A stretch of DNA of 64,000 bases, from contig JAHWDD010000006.1 of NCBI GenBank assembly GCA_023897205.1, forward strand, positions 744,001-808,000. The letters run 5' to 3'. A program made the position numbers and the translations under genes. Position 1 is the stretch's first letter. The number at the start of each line of letters is the position of its first letter. Origin of the DNA: Exophiala sp. HKRS030. Lineage: Eukaryota > Ascomycota > Eurotiomycetes > Chaetothyriales > Herpotrichiellaceae. The notes under the pieces were generated by a model. The model saw nothing but the letters and a program-made list of their open reading frames with translations, did not search any database and was not told the origin of the DNA. Shown here piece by piece: positions 43,379 to 54,723 of the stretch.

Positions 43379-44152
43379 TCAGTACAGTAGTCCGGGGGCC
43401 ATATATCTTTCTCCTGAAGAACACAAAAAATAAAAGAGAGATTTTGAAACGTACCATACTTGAGGTTTCTCCTCCATAAACTTCTTCATCAACCCCATGC
43501 ACTCTTGATTCTCGAGCACCACGACCTCGACGCCTCGTTGTTTGAGGTATTCTTCCCCGCCCACGAAGCTCCTGTTCTCCCCGATCACCACCCGGGCAAC
43601 CTTGTACATGATGCAAGCACCCGTACACATGTCGCAGGGGGACAAGGTCGTGTACATGGTCGCGCCGGCGTAAGCGGAAGCCGGTAGTCTTCCCGAATTT
43701 TCCAAAGCAGAGATCTCGCCCTGTTTGAACATAAGAACGTATTCGAATAACTTTGGTCAGTTTCGATCGCGGGCAAGCTTCACACATGACAAGGATCGTC
43801 TTGTTGTCCCTGAATGGTGTCTCGTTCCACAAATTCAAGTCTGGATGGGATGGAATCAAAACAAACAAACTCACGTGTAAAGTAGCACTACCCTTTTGAA
43901 CTCTCATGTTGTGTCCTCTACCAAGAATTTTGCCGTCCTTGGAGACTAGACACGCTCCTGATGATAGCAGTGCGTGGTCAGTAGACTATGACAGTCGGAT
44001 ATAGTAGATACACAGACCATACGGGATTTCATGGTTCTATTCGTTCAAGTGCAATGGTGAGCGTGTTACTTACCAATTGGTACACCACCTTCATTGAAAC
44101 CCTGTCGAGCTTCTTCTACAGCTGCGATGAATCCTGGATCCGTCTCGGCCAT
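43379..44152 (-). CDS. fcy1: Cytosine deaminase, three exons (3' end uncertain)
   Basis: Exons on the minus strand are 44152-44074, 43957-43875 and 43720-43379. The enzyme hydrolyses cytosine to uracil in pyrimidine salvage. The zinc site is complete: His54-x-Glu56 in TLHGEIS, and Cys83 and Cys86 in PCDMCTG. The HGE (rather than HAE) and the run GHNMRVQKGSATLH are specific to the yeast Fcy1 type. KKFMEEKPQVW near the end matches the family's last helix. After that the frame reads on into VSKSLFYFLCSS and stops at 43379. A small 3'-terminal intron (GTACGT donor at 43454, or a GTTTCA donor just beyond it, with CTTCAG acceptor) is possible, so the last 5-25 residues are uncertain. It starts about 420 bp from the end of a same-strand Zn2Cys6 gene. 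Confidence 0.9.
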
Positions 44153-44568
44153 TGTTTTTTTTTGGTGACTCGAAGGAAATTTAGGGTGTCAAGGAGAAGA
44201 GAAAAAGGGAAAGGACAAAGCAAGGCTGGGTTAGAGAGATGCAGTAGGCAAGTTACGTCAGGTAGTTGAGAGCTCTTTTGTACAGATATGAATCTCAGAC
44301 TACGAGTATTCAAAAAAGGAAGAAGGGAAAGACCTCGGACTTGTCCGATGGTTGGTGTACAGTATCAATCAAAAAATAATGTCAAACCCCACCCAAAAAG
44401 GTCCAGAACATACGACATTTCAAGGTGGAGATCATGGGATAACCAGGATACAACAAATCCGACACCATTCACGTGGTAAATAGATGCTCTTCTCTACATA
44501 CGAGTACACTGGAACTTGCTCACATGGTATACGACCGCGCTCAATCACAACCAAGATAAAATTGTCGC
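44153..44568. other. Intergenic, 416 bp, FCY1 promoter
   Basis: Lies between two same-strand (minus) genes. No gene is seen. Confidence 0.55.
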
Positions 44569-46386
44569 TCAATCAAAAACTCGAGAATATTGTTTCTCAA
44601 TAGTTGATCTATCCAGTCCTCTGACCTTCTCTTCCCCCTCGAAAACCACTTTGCCGGGTCTGATTTGATTCCACACGACGGAACGGACACCACTACCCGC
44701 CGTAGTCGTTGCCGAGGAGAAGGAGGACTCGGTGTTGTTGGTGGTAGTGGTCTTCTTTGCCAGTGGCGCTTTCGGGAACGATGCCAGTAAATGTCCTGCA
44801 CGCTTCCTGAAAAACCAATCTGGGAAATGTTCGGCCAACAGGGACAATGTCACCGACAGAGTGTCATCAATGTCGGCTTCATCCCAAGGCGCGGATTCCC
44901 GCTTGGCCACCGCCACGCGCTCGATCGTGTCCAGGAGGTGTCTCGATGCTGCCTCATTGGCCGTGCTGAAGGCGCCGGCAATATCTTCAGGAAGAAAAGA
45001 CAAAGCCGTGATGAACAAGATTTGCACCGTCTGCTTGTGAAGGTTCGACTCTTTGCCGTGCAAACAATAAATCCGGGCCCTTTTCTGCCATGTGCCAATG
45101 TACCGACGCAGAGCGAGGATCGAGTACCTCGACGGCCCGCGTGCGTCCGAGTCTGCATCTGCGCGTCGTTTGAACCGTCTCACTCGCTCGATGAGCATGT
45201 CCCGCGCCTGTGCGAGGGAATCTATCGGGACGTCCTCCGGCTCTGTCGTTTGGTCATCATCGTCCGGATCATCGGGGGGGATTTCGATCGGGGTACTGGC
45301 TCCGTGGACAATGTTGGAGAATGACAGGGAAAGATAAACCATGGGTTTCACGGCGGCCAGCATGTCCAAGGCAAGCGGGTCTGACGACGACGGGCCAGAC
45401 TCTAACTCTTTCAACAGTCGGGACGACGCTCGAAGGTGGATGGCCGAAGCCGCAAAGTTCCCTTGCAACGACTCAAAGACCCAACCCATCGACGAGGCGA
45501 GAACCAGAAAGGGTTCGTCGGCCCTCTCGACCACCGTCATGCCCCTCAGCGCCGTCTGGTAGTGCCACAGCGCGAGCGGGGTCAGCTTGATCTTGGTCGC
45601 GGACCGGTACACGCCGAGTTGCTCGTCCAGCAGCGCCGTGGCCACGAGAAGGTGCCGGATGACGGGGAACTCGAACGCGAGTTGCGGCACCAGTCGAGAC
45701 CAGAACATGTAGTCGGGGCCGTAGTTCCCAATCGTCGGCGCCGTCTCGGCGAGCCAGAACTTGAGGCTGCGTTGGTCGTGCGGCGAGTCTCCGAACCTCA
45801 CGCTGACGGTTTTGGTCAGGTAATTCCATTGCGCCCGCACCAGGGCTTTGCGCTTCGCTTCCCGTGCGAGGTCGGTGATGTCCTGAGGTCCTTCACGACC
45901 GTACGTGTACCTGACGCCGCCCCCACCGAGCTGATGTTGTCCCGCCTTGGAGGCTTTTGGGAGGTTGCCGCCGTGGGTCTGTTGTTGCTGTGTGCTGATC
46001 CCCTCGAAGATCCACGGTTTGGGGGGAGTCTCGTATCCTGGACATTTTCGTCCTGCTATCGCACACCTACGTTACACATCAGGTGTGAACATAAAGATCC
46101 ATGAAGCCCAAGGCACAAGGCCACACGGAAATGATGAAGACCCACCTTTTACACGTCGGGTATCCTTCGTCGCATTTGACTCTTCTCTGTCTGTTGACGT
46201 AAGAATTGATTGTAAGATTTCGAATGTCATTTTGGACCAAGGTAGGTCGGGTGGGTGTACGGTGTGTGTAGGTACTTACTTGCACGTCGCACATCCACTC
46301 CGGACCTTGTGGTGGAATTGTTTGACTCGTGGCTTCGACTGCCGGTCGCCCTCTTCTACCACTCTGTATCCGGAGACGAAAGCCAT
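44569..46386 (-). CDS. Zn2Cys6 transcription factor, three exons, 549 aa
   Basis: Exons on the minus strand are 46386-46280, 46190-46146 and 46066-44569. Splicing assembles the binuclear zinc cluster across both junctions: Cys32, Cys35, Cys42, Cys49, Cys52 and Cys59 (SGCATCKQRRVKCDEGYPTC then KRCAIAGRKCPGY). This is the C6 type with HHKVRSGC before the cluster, a common Pezizomycotina subclass. A Gln/Gly-rich linker follows, then a helical region with APTIGNYGPDYMFWSRLVPQ and PVIRHLLVATALLDEQLG, where TF-domain-like helices begin. The ATG at 46386 (MAFVSGYRVV) is the only start that reaches the cluster in frame. Target genes are unknown; FCY1 lies immediately downstream on the same strand, but adjacency alone does not show regulation. 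Confidence 0.88.
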
Positions 46387-47280
46387 CCCGCGCCCGGGTC
46401 GTCGTCACATATCTGACTGTCTTGTGGTGGCGCGATGGCTGTCAAGGTCCGATCCGCGCGCCGCGAGGGCCAGAAAGACCTCCCAAAAACGCAAGCAAGT
46501 AGGAAAGGTGTATGTAGGTATGTTTAGCGTGATGGACCCTTTATTACATAGCATCAACGGTGGTGCCGCATGGATCTCCAGCCCTGTGAGAGGAATCAAT
46601 CTAGGAATTGATTCCGAGAGTTTGGGATGAGGATTGGCGGGACGCCTGGCCAAGCTGTAAGGCATCCAACAACACTCTTGATCTCCTACTGAATATTACT
46701 AAACAATACGAGATCAAAAACGGAATACGGAAGATCTTACTGATTTCTTAGTCATTTTGGCTTACAGAGAACCGAGCCTCTGATGATGCATTGATGCCTG
46801 GCGCATTATGCCTAGGGGATGCCACCAGCCTAATGCAGTAACGCAATCTTCCAATTTAAGCGATTCAAAGGCGTTTTGCTCAGCCAACATGGCATTGATG
46901 CCTGAGGGACGACGCCTGGGGATTGCCAAGGGCTCCTGATACTGCGCTACCCCTAGCTACTTACCAAAAGTAGTAACCTAACTTTCCCTTTGAGCAATTC
47001 GAGAACGGTTTGCTCAACTAACATGGCATTGATGCCTTACAAGGGATACCTGAGAATGCCTCAGGATGCCTCAGGATGCCCAGGATGGCCCCGGCTCAAA
47101 ATAGTGATTACAAGCCGCTGCTCGAAAATGATTCACGTTATTGAGCGAAGGCCATACGAAGTAGCAACAGGAACTCGTCTGGTTCAACTGCAGAACGAAG
47201 AACCAATCACAACTACTCAGGTAAAAACAATGTCATTGTCACAATATTGTTACACGTCCTCATAGCTTGCCACACTCCTG
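46387..47280. other. Intergenic, 894 bp, repeat-bearing
   Basis: No gene is supported. It carries a diverged direct repeat and several GATGCCT words. Confidence 0.55.
46855..47037. repeat. Diverged 49-bp direct repeat (46855-46903 and 46989-47037)
   Basis: The two copies both end in CATGGCATTGATGCCT and align without gaps. They differ at nine positions, eight of them transitions. A third partial match, GCATTGATGCCT, is near 46788-46799, and GATGCCTCAG words follow at about 47060-47080. No termini or coding remains of an element are seen. Confidence 0.65.
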
Positions 47281-48828
47281 TCAGCTCTTGTTGAAGATTC
47301 TAGCAACAAGACCCTTCTTCGCCTCCTGGTCGGTTGAAGGTCTCTCTGGTCGACCCCAAATGCCGCTCAATCGGCCTTGAATCCTCTCGGCCAGTGGCTT
47401 CTTGGTCGGCTGCTTCTCGTACGGAGCCTTGTGTTCCTCATACACATCATGCAGAGCCTCGTAATCGACGTGCACGAACGCTCGCTCGACGTCTGCCAGG
47501 CCTTCCAGCTTCCGCTGTAGAGATTGGCTCACGTCGTGGGTGACCTTCAGACTCTCTACTTCGTCCATGATGATGTCGACCTCGACGTAGAACTTGTCGC
47601 CGGCATGATATGCCCTGACGGTGTCGATCTTGTTGATCCTCTCGTTGTGCGTGATCGCCACGTAGACGACTTTGTTCAAGAACTCCTGCGGAGCAGATTT
47701 TCCCACCAGATACCACATGTGTTCAAAGGCAGTCGATGCCCACGAGTAGAGAATCAACAATGCAATGGCGATGGCGCCGGTGGGATCCAAAAACCACACC
47801 TGCCTGAACCGAGTACCGACGATCGACATAATGAGACCGAAGAGGTTCACGGCGATGTCGTTGCGGTGGTCTATCATGAAGATGCGTGCCGCAGGGTAGC
47901 GTCGGAGGAGGAAGCAGTAGACAAACAGAGTGCCTTTGGCGAAGATGGCAACGCCCACGAAAACAAGGGGAATGATATCCAATGATTTGGAGTCCGGCTC
48001 ACCGGCACCGAGGCCACGTGCGGACTCGATAATGAGCTGAACCGCCACGGTGGTCATCAGAGCGCACTACACATCGTCAGACGAAGCTGCTACTTGGGTG
48101 CTAGAGAAAGAAGACATTGTAGACAGATGGGAGAGGGCCACATACAAAGAGGATGATGCCAACCGTCTCCAGGCGCTTTCGTCCCACGGGAAATTTGGCT
48201 ACATTGGGTCGAGATGCCATGCGTGAGGTGATCAACATAACGATCGAGACAACAAGATCCATCTGCGTGTCTTGCCGTTAGACAATGTAGAACACTTGCC
48301 GGTTGGAGGAAGACTTACGAAGGCGTCTGCAGCGGTGGCGAAAAGTGACAGCGAGCCAGTCGAGATGGCAGCGTAGAGCTGAATGACAAACAAGCAGAAG
48401 TTGCACACAAAGCTGGCGTTGACAGCAAAGCGCACTTTGCCTCCATTTTTGATGTTGTCCTCGCGCTCAAGGGCTTCTTCATCGGCACTTGTCAAGTAGG
48501 CATCGATCAAGGCATTTTGTCGGTTGTAGTACTTCTTGACTTTTCGATCTTTCCTTTGCTGCAACAAGCTCGAACGCTTGTTGTCATTAGCAGCCGGCTG
48601 CTTCAGGGCACGAAGAGAATAGGGGTCGGCTATATCGACGACTTGTTCCTGATCGAATTCGCTAGCTTGGACGTCGACGCCGTCTTTCTGCGCTGACGCT
48701 GTGTCTTGCCCACCATTGTCGCCCCGAACAGGGGAAATCTTATCCGGAGAACCATTCGCCTGAGGGCCGGAATGTGTAGGGGAGTCCCCTCGTACACTGT
48801 TACTTTCACCCGCTGTAACGGAAGCCAT
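47281..48828 (-). CDS. Cation diffusion facilitator, Mn-type DxxxD, three exons, 470 aa
   Basis: Exons on the minus strand are 48828-48319, 48262-48146 and 48066-47281. CDF proteins export divalent metal from the cytosol in exchange for protons. The metal site is read directly: Asp168-x3-Asp172 in helix 2 (ATAADAFMDLVV, restored by the first splice) and Asp275-x3-Asp279 in helix 5 (MIDHRNDIAVN). This DxxxD/DxxxD pair is the signature of the Mn group rather than the HxxxD zinc group. The N-terminal about 130 residues are a disordered cytosolic tail. The C-terminal domain (YVEVDIIMDEVESLKVTHDV onward) is the usual CDF cytoplasmic dimerisation fold. An upstream in-frame ATG at 48882 exists, but MASVTAGES at 48828 has the better context. 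It diverges from a ZIP transporter. Confidence 0.92.
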
Positions 48829-51092
48829 GGTCGTGTCAGAACAGGGCTGGTAGAGTAAAGACTTTCGCGGAAGCGACAACAACCGTAGCTATCTTTCGCT
48901 TATTGAAGTTAGTTGAACAAGCTGAGATCGGATATGTTTCCAAAGAGCAGACGCACAGATGGATGACAGACACCAACCCTTGTTCGAGCAACGAAACAGG
49001 AGAACCGATCTCGACAGACGAGGGAGTATGGAGATGTGGACGAGTTTTGTGAGTGATACAGAAGATCGGTCAACTGGAACCATTTGAACGAGCCAGCAAG
49101 TACACTTATCTATGTCATATAGGAGAGCATTCAACTAGCTTCCCTGAGCGGCGCAGCACCTAGAATACCTTGTGCCAGGGTCTGGACCCTGCCATGGAGA
49201 CATTCCCAGTTCTACGCTGTGCAACGGCCCCAGGGCTGAAAGAGGTGATGTGAAATCTTGAGGCGAGATGAAGTTGTGATGTAGAAGCCAAGATCTTGGC
49301 CGTATGGGCTTAACGCGGTCAAGGTAGCAGGTTTGGAAATGGAAGCGGACCTCAGACATGGATTTGTGTCGGAAGATACTCCGTACTCCCCTGCCAGGCA
49401 CTTTGTACGGAGCGATGGATACACGTCTCCGTACAGAAAATGGAGAACCCCAAATGTGGAATAGCCCGATCCATTGTTCCGGCCTTGGCGGAAAATCATG
49501 TTAGGGTACGCCAAGGCTGCGCTAGACCTCTTGGGGGTTGCACCAGGCTGGCCTCGTATTTCTCTTCCTACTGTACATGCCCAGACATCCCTCCGGAGTC
49601 GCACTTCCTCGCCCAAACCTGTATCTGCCAAATCACTCTGGGTCGGCTTTCGATGGCGTCTACTCGCCCGTTATGTCATGAGTGACAGGCCCTTGTACTC
49701 GATCAAGCTCCATCGCCAGCATCAGCAGTCGATAGCTGGGTGACCTTTGACGAGGCCTTGAGATGTCTTTGCCAAGGCGGAGCTCCCTCTCCTTGTCACA
49801 GGTATGCAAATCCTACTGAGATGTGGATCATTCTGTCGGTCTCTAGCGATAAATCAGTCCGTCTAAGACAGCAAAGCACCGCGGAGCGGAGTGCTTGTGT
49901 CTGCATGCAGAATGTCTATGCGTCTGGCCAAGTCTGTTCTCGACCATGATCAAACAGCGACCAAGCAGACCGGAAGTCTTGTCTACCGAAGCCAAGCCCT
50001 CAAAGCAGGATGCTTGCCTTCGCTTGTCCGCTTGTCCTGGTATCAAAAATGCTCGCTCCTTTGGGCGCTCTCTCAAGCCAATGGCCATACGTGCTCCGTA
50101 CTCCACGCATAAGGTCAGCGTCCTGGCAAAGCCCCTGATTGACTTGCCAAGATGAGTGACGAATTCCATTTGTGGACGTCAACTCTGCTTCAACGTCCAG
50201 CGTTGCTGCTGACCTACAGTACTCGTATTTAGCTTGAGGAGGAGGCTCTCCCTGGCCCGGGTTTGTCCTTCTAGGTGGATGATGGGGACTGTGGTTCTCT
50301 TCCTACAGACAGAATTGACTTTGTACTAACGTCTTAGAAGGGTAATGACCAACGTGGACCATTTACCATTCCGTAACCCGCTCACAGGCTGGGTCACACG
50401 AGTACTTTCTAAATTGGGATTGCGGCTGCGACGACTGTTCTACGCACATGCCTCGAATATTGTCTCTGGATATCGTGCGTGAAGAAACAGACAACACCTC
50501 TGATGAATGGGAGAATGAATAAAGGCATAAATGAAGTCTCCCGTGATATCTTTTTCTCTTGTTAGACTCATCAAAATATGAGGCTGCACTGGATTTGCAG
50601 AGATACGGATCCGGGACCTATCCTTGTGGTTTCTTTCTCGCTTACTCTACTCAAAACGAACATTGTAACAAGGTAAGATGCATCAGATAAGATGGATGCG
50701 TCCACTTGGTCGAGAAGGTATGGTCAACCCTTTCCCCAGGTCGAAGATCATTGACTGCTCGTCCGGTTTGATACGCCCAACTATACCAGAAATTGTTGCT
50801 ATCAAGTTTCAACTCGTCCCGCTGGAGGAGACCCAAACGATACTTGGCAATAGTATAGGAGCGTTCTGAAAAAAAGTTTTATATGCAAAGCGGTTGCTTG
50901 ACTTTCTGGAATTGTTCCTTCACGCTCTGGCAGCTTTTCTTCCCCAATCTTCCATCGGTTTTTGTCTTTTTTGAACTCGGCGGAGCTGTGCTTTGCGACT
51001 TCCATTCTCTTCTCTGCCCACCCCTCCTTATATCATTTGTGTTCGGGGACAGGCTCCTCCAAGGGATTGTTTTTATATTTCGTGTTGCAAGA
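48829..51092. promoter_or_regulatory. 2.26-kb divergent intergenic region between CDF and ZIP genes
   Basis: No coding region is supported on either strand. TACTCCGTA is at 49378-49386, with related words near 49405, 49427 and 50094. I looked for a fungal zinc-responsive ACCTTNAAGGT element and did not see a full match. Confidence 0.5.
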
Positions 51093-52727
51093 ATGTCGAA
51101 ACCACAGTGTGGCGGAGGAGCTGCTCAGCTCGCCGAGTACGACCTTCCTCTCCATGTCGGTGCGGTCTTCTTGGTCTTCGCATTCAGTATCGCCGGAGCT
51201 GGTCTCCCGGTCGTGGGGAAAAGAGTCAGCTGGGCAAAACTCCCCAATCGAGTTATATTCTTCTGCAAACATTTTGGAACGGGCGTGTTGATTGCCACGG
51301 CTTTTGTTCACTTGGTCCCCACGGCATTTCAGTCTCTCAGTGACCCATGCCTTCCCTCGCTTCTCACCGACGATTATCCAGCCATGCCTGGCGTTATCGT
51401 GAGCATCACTCAGAATCCCTACCCGAACAAGCCTTACCCTGCGACTGGCGTTGCTACACATACACATACATCCCTTTTCATTCTCCTGCCCTACCCGCCT
51501 CGGAGGAAGAGAGAGAGAACCGTTGCTAATCAAGTCACAGATGATGTTTGCCCTGTTTGCTCTGTTCACCATTGAGATGTACCTGAAGGCGAAGACGGGT
51601 GGCCATTCCCACGGTGGGCCCATGGGTAACGGTGCTCCGGCTCCTGCACAACACGGCCATGGACACGGACACGGACACGCACAGGCAAACGGACCTGGAC
51701 TCGCAGCACAAGGTAGTCGACCAGGAGTCGGCACCCCTCAAGCCCTGCCGGCATACGTAGTTCACTCACGAGACGGGTCCGAGACTATCGTCGACGGGAT
51801 GGAGAAACCCCACGCCTACACGCACAGCTACGAGGTTTCGGCCGCCGCCCGCGAAGAGATGGAACAGTACAACAACCTCTCCGACATGCCCACCTGGTTC
51901 CAAGTCTTTTACGCCCAGTATGTCCGTCAGCGTGAGGAGCTCAAGGACATGATCCTGTCCGTCACGCCGCGCGCTCTGTACCCGGTGGAAAAGTCTGAGT
52001 TCGACGACAGCTCGTCCGTCGACCTGCACCACGATGGCGACTCCGAGGAGGGGACCGTGGACGCGGCCACCCTCAAGACCATGAACCTCAACATTTCCTT
52101 GCTCGAGGGAGGTATCCTGTTCCACTCCATCTTTGTGGGGATGACCGTCTCCATCACCACCGACGGCTTTGTCATTCTGCTCGTCGCCATCCTCTTCCAT
52201 CAATTCTTCGAAGGTCTGGGCCTAGGAAGCCGCATCGCCACCGTGCCTTACCCCAAACAATCCATCCGTCCTTGGGTCCTGGTCTGCGCCTTTGGAACCA
52301 CGTGTCCCATCGGACAGGCCATTGGGCTCATGACTCGCAACTCGTACGATCCGTCGAGCGCGTTCGCCCTCATCCTCGTCGGTGCATTCAACGCATTGTA
52401 AGTCTCCCTTGCGTGCCTCGCAAGGGCTAAAAACAACGCGATTAATGTGTTTCTTTTGCAGTTCTTCGGGCCTACTCATCTACGCCGCCTTGGTGGATCT
52501 GCTCGCGGAGGATTTCTTGTCTGAAGAGGCATCGCTCATCATGACCAAAAAGGACAAGATTCAAGCATTTTCCTTTGTTCTCATGGGCGGTAAGCTGTTA
52601 ACAAATCATTCCGTGCTCTGCCTATTCTCCCTTGGTCCCCCTTTACGTTTGTATGTCGAGACCAAAAAGACTAATTTCTTTAACATAACTAGCTGCCGGC
52701 ATGTCCGTCGTCGGGGCATTTGCATGA
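51093..52727 (+). CDS. ZIP-family metal (zinc/iron) transporter, four exons, 441 aa
   Basis: Exons are 51093-51398, 51541-52397, 52462-52589 and 52693-52727. ZIP transporters import divalent metal into the cytosol. Helices 1-3 are in LHVGAVFLVFAFSIAGAGLP, KHFGTGVLIATAFVHLVPTAF and MMFALFALFTIEMYL. The cytosolic loop is His-rich (GHGHGHGH within residues about 110-150), a usual metal-sensing site. The transport site shows His297 in FHSIFVGMTVS and His322-x3-Glu326 in HQFFEGLGLG. The final splices give AFSSGLLIYAALVDLLAEDF and end GMSVVGAFA. The 142-bp first intron lies at the end of helix 2 loop. Zrt1/Zrt2-type plasma-membrane zinc uptake is the likely role; iron cannot be excluded. Confidence 0.94.
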
Positions 52728-53646
52728 TACGATAGCAAAATGTCCGACTCCAACACGCCCCCTACCGTCCGCACAAGCCGAGCTCCCTCTTCGTCTCCTT
52801 CCACCCCCCCTTTTTTTATTCGCCTCATTCATTACATGTACACCAAAAAAGGCCAAGCTGATGGCGTCGCTCACTTACGCCTCGCTTTTCGCATCCACAT
52901 CTCAGGGTACGAGACCCAAACACACTCCTTCAATTCAAATCTGTCGAGAACAGCCCCCTAAAAAAACAAGAGAAACAAAAGAAAACAAAACGCAATGCGG
53001 GCGCAAAGCGAACAAGACAAAACCATTGTGTCGCTGGACCCGATCCCCACGCCGAACCACACCGGGGGCCGAAGTCACCGTCTGTCAACCAAGCTGTGCT
53101 CCTATCTTGGATATCTTCCAAGGGGAGCCAGCCACAAAGCTCTACACACATTACTCAATGTATACGAGTATGAAGTTACGACTATTGAACATTAACGGAT
53201 ATGTATCAGGAAATACGAACAGTGGGAAGCAAGAACATACCGTTGCTGAGACTATGAAGATACTTAGGAAAAAAAGTAAAAACACAGCCACCATGTACAC
53301 AAGGTATCCCAAGCACGTACGGAGGTTTTCGCTAGGAAGGAACGATAGAAAGATAGAAATGACGACTTACTCACTGTATGCATTCTTGAACAGAATTCCT
53401 ACCTTTGAAATTACTTACTGTCATGATCCGACTGACCATAATTCTCGAGACTTCTCGCTTCTTCAAACGGCCTTATCCGTACTTGTACTCTTCAGTAAGT
53501 CTCTTTCCACATTACGTTTTAGGAAGCAACTTGACGATAGACAATTTGACTCCCCGTAAGCGTCCAACCTGAGAACGGGAAAACAGAATCAGATGCAGTG
53601 CCTGACCGCCTGGGAACTCGTACCGTTTCATCGAGCAATCCAAGCC
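52728..53646. other. Intergenic, 919 bp between convergent genes
   Basis: 3' flanks of ZIP and the RING gene. A 279-codon frame is open here but starts inside the ZIP 3' end and looks like non-coding sequence. Confidence 0.5.
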
Positions 53647-54723
53647 TTAAGTCGGCCGATTCTCGTTTTCACACCACTTGCTTGCCCAAAGGCCTGTCTC
53701 GTTTGTGTATTTCCCTCGAGACGCTATAAGAGACAGGGCCTTGCGGTAGATAACATAAGCATCGTCGGTAGGGTAGATTGCTCTACAGTTTGGACAAGTC
53801 CCTGTTTTGTAGAACTCATCACCGTGAACGCCATGGACAAACCATTCGGCAAGACACCGAGCGTGTGCAAATTTGTGGCAGCATGGAGTGGCAACCAAGT
53901 CTGGACTCGCCTCTATGTCACTAGCAGTTGGGGTCTCGACACAGTCATGGCAGACAAGACATACCTCGGCGTCGTCGGTTGCATCCGGCATATGATCCAT
54001 AATTGTGTCTTCGTTTGCTAGTCCGAGAACCTCAACTGGCCACAGAGGAATCGTCGAAAGACTTGTCGTGGTCTTGAACAAGCTTTCCCTATTCAAGGCG
54101 GAATGCAAGCACAACTTAGCAAACACTGCTCTCTCCTGATACATGTCGTAGTTGAAGAATGCTGTATCACATAGAACGTCATCGTCGTTGAACATCTCCA
54201 TGACGAAGGTGGCGAGGAAGCATTCCGCGGACGCCAAAGCCATCAAAGATTCCCGATTATAAGGCGCATGGTGAAGACGTGCAAGATTCCACAATGTACC
54301 CTCGATGTTGCCCACATTGACTGCGAACTTCTGCTCTGACGTGATTCCACTGGGTGACTGAAACCAAGGAATGTAGGGGAAGATTTTTCTGAGGTTGTCG
54401 CTGAACTGCTTGCAGCTTACTGCGAGTGTGTAGATGTCTTCGAAGTAGATTTCCTTGGGATTTTTGCCGGTAGCTGAATACTGGATAATGTCACCGCAGA
54501 CCAGTTTGAGTGAAGTTACAGTGGAGCGAGCTCGGAGTTTCTTACCTTTGAACGTGAAGAGAGCAGGGTGTGGCTTCTTGGCCGATCCTTTCCAGAATCT
54601 TTTCATCAAGTCTCTCATCTTGTCTCGACCCCTCATGAGTATGGTATACTCGTTGTCGCCATCCATGACCTTGATAAGAATATCTGCATCACCCTTGGAA
54701 TATGGTGCAATGATTTGAGACAT
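53647..54723 (-). CDS. Ubiquitin/SUMO-like domain plus RING-finger protein, single exon, 358 aa
   Basis: I do not recognise a named family. Residues of about 14-83 read like a beta-grasp ubiquitin-like fold of the SUMO/Rad60 type: ILIKVMDGDNEYTILMRGRD, a helix with LMKRFWKG, then PALFTFKGKKLRARSTVTSL and a closing GDIIQYSAT. The middle (about 90-245) is helical and unassigned. A RING-like finger occupies about 255-313: Cys255-x2-Cys258, Cys281/282 with His283 and His287, Cys290, then Cys310-x2-Cys313 (CPNCR). The His-x3-His spacing is one residue longer than classical RING-H2. A ubiquitin or SUMO ligase, or a substrate-linked adaptor, is inferred. It diverges from USE1 across about 750 bp. 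Confidence 0.68.
   Translation of the reverse strand: MSQIIAPYSKGDADILIKVMDGDNEYTILMRGRDKMRDLMKRFWKGSAKKPHPALFTFKGKKLRARSTVTSLKLVCGDIIQYSATGKNPKEIYFEDIYTLAVSCKQFSDNLRKIFPYIPWFQSPSGITSEQKFAVNVGNIEGTLWNLARLHHAPYNRESLMALASAECFLATFVMEMFNDDDVLCDTAFFNYDMYQERAVFAKLCLHSALNRESLFKTTTSLSTIPLWPVEVLGLANEDTIMDHMPDATDDAEVCLVCHDCVETPTASDIEASPDLVATPCCHKFAHARCLAEWFVHGVHGDEFYKTGTCPNCRAIYPTDDAYVIYRKALSLIASRGKYTNETGLWASKWCENENRPT

Noticed and set aside
43224..43907. 227-codon minus-strand frame reaching into HEM12
   Set aside because: It reads through two supported FCY1 introns in the wrong frame; the FCY1 model uses conserved zinc-site residues instead.
52720..53559. 279-codon open frame after the ZIP gene
   Set aside because: It overlaps the ZIP stop codon, lacks any domain or balanced composition, and covers what should be 3' flank of two convergent genes.
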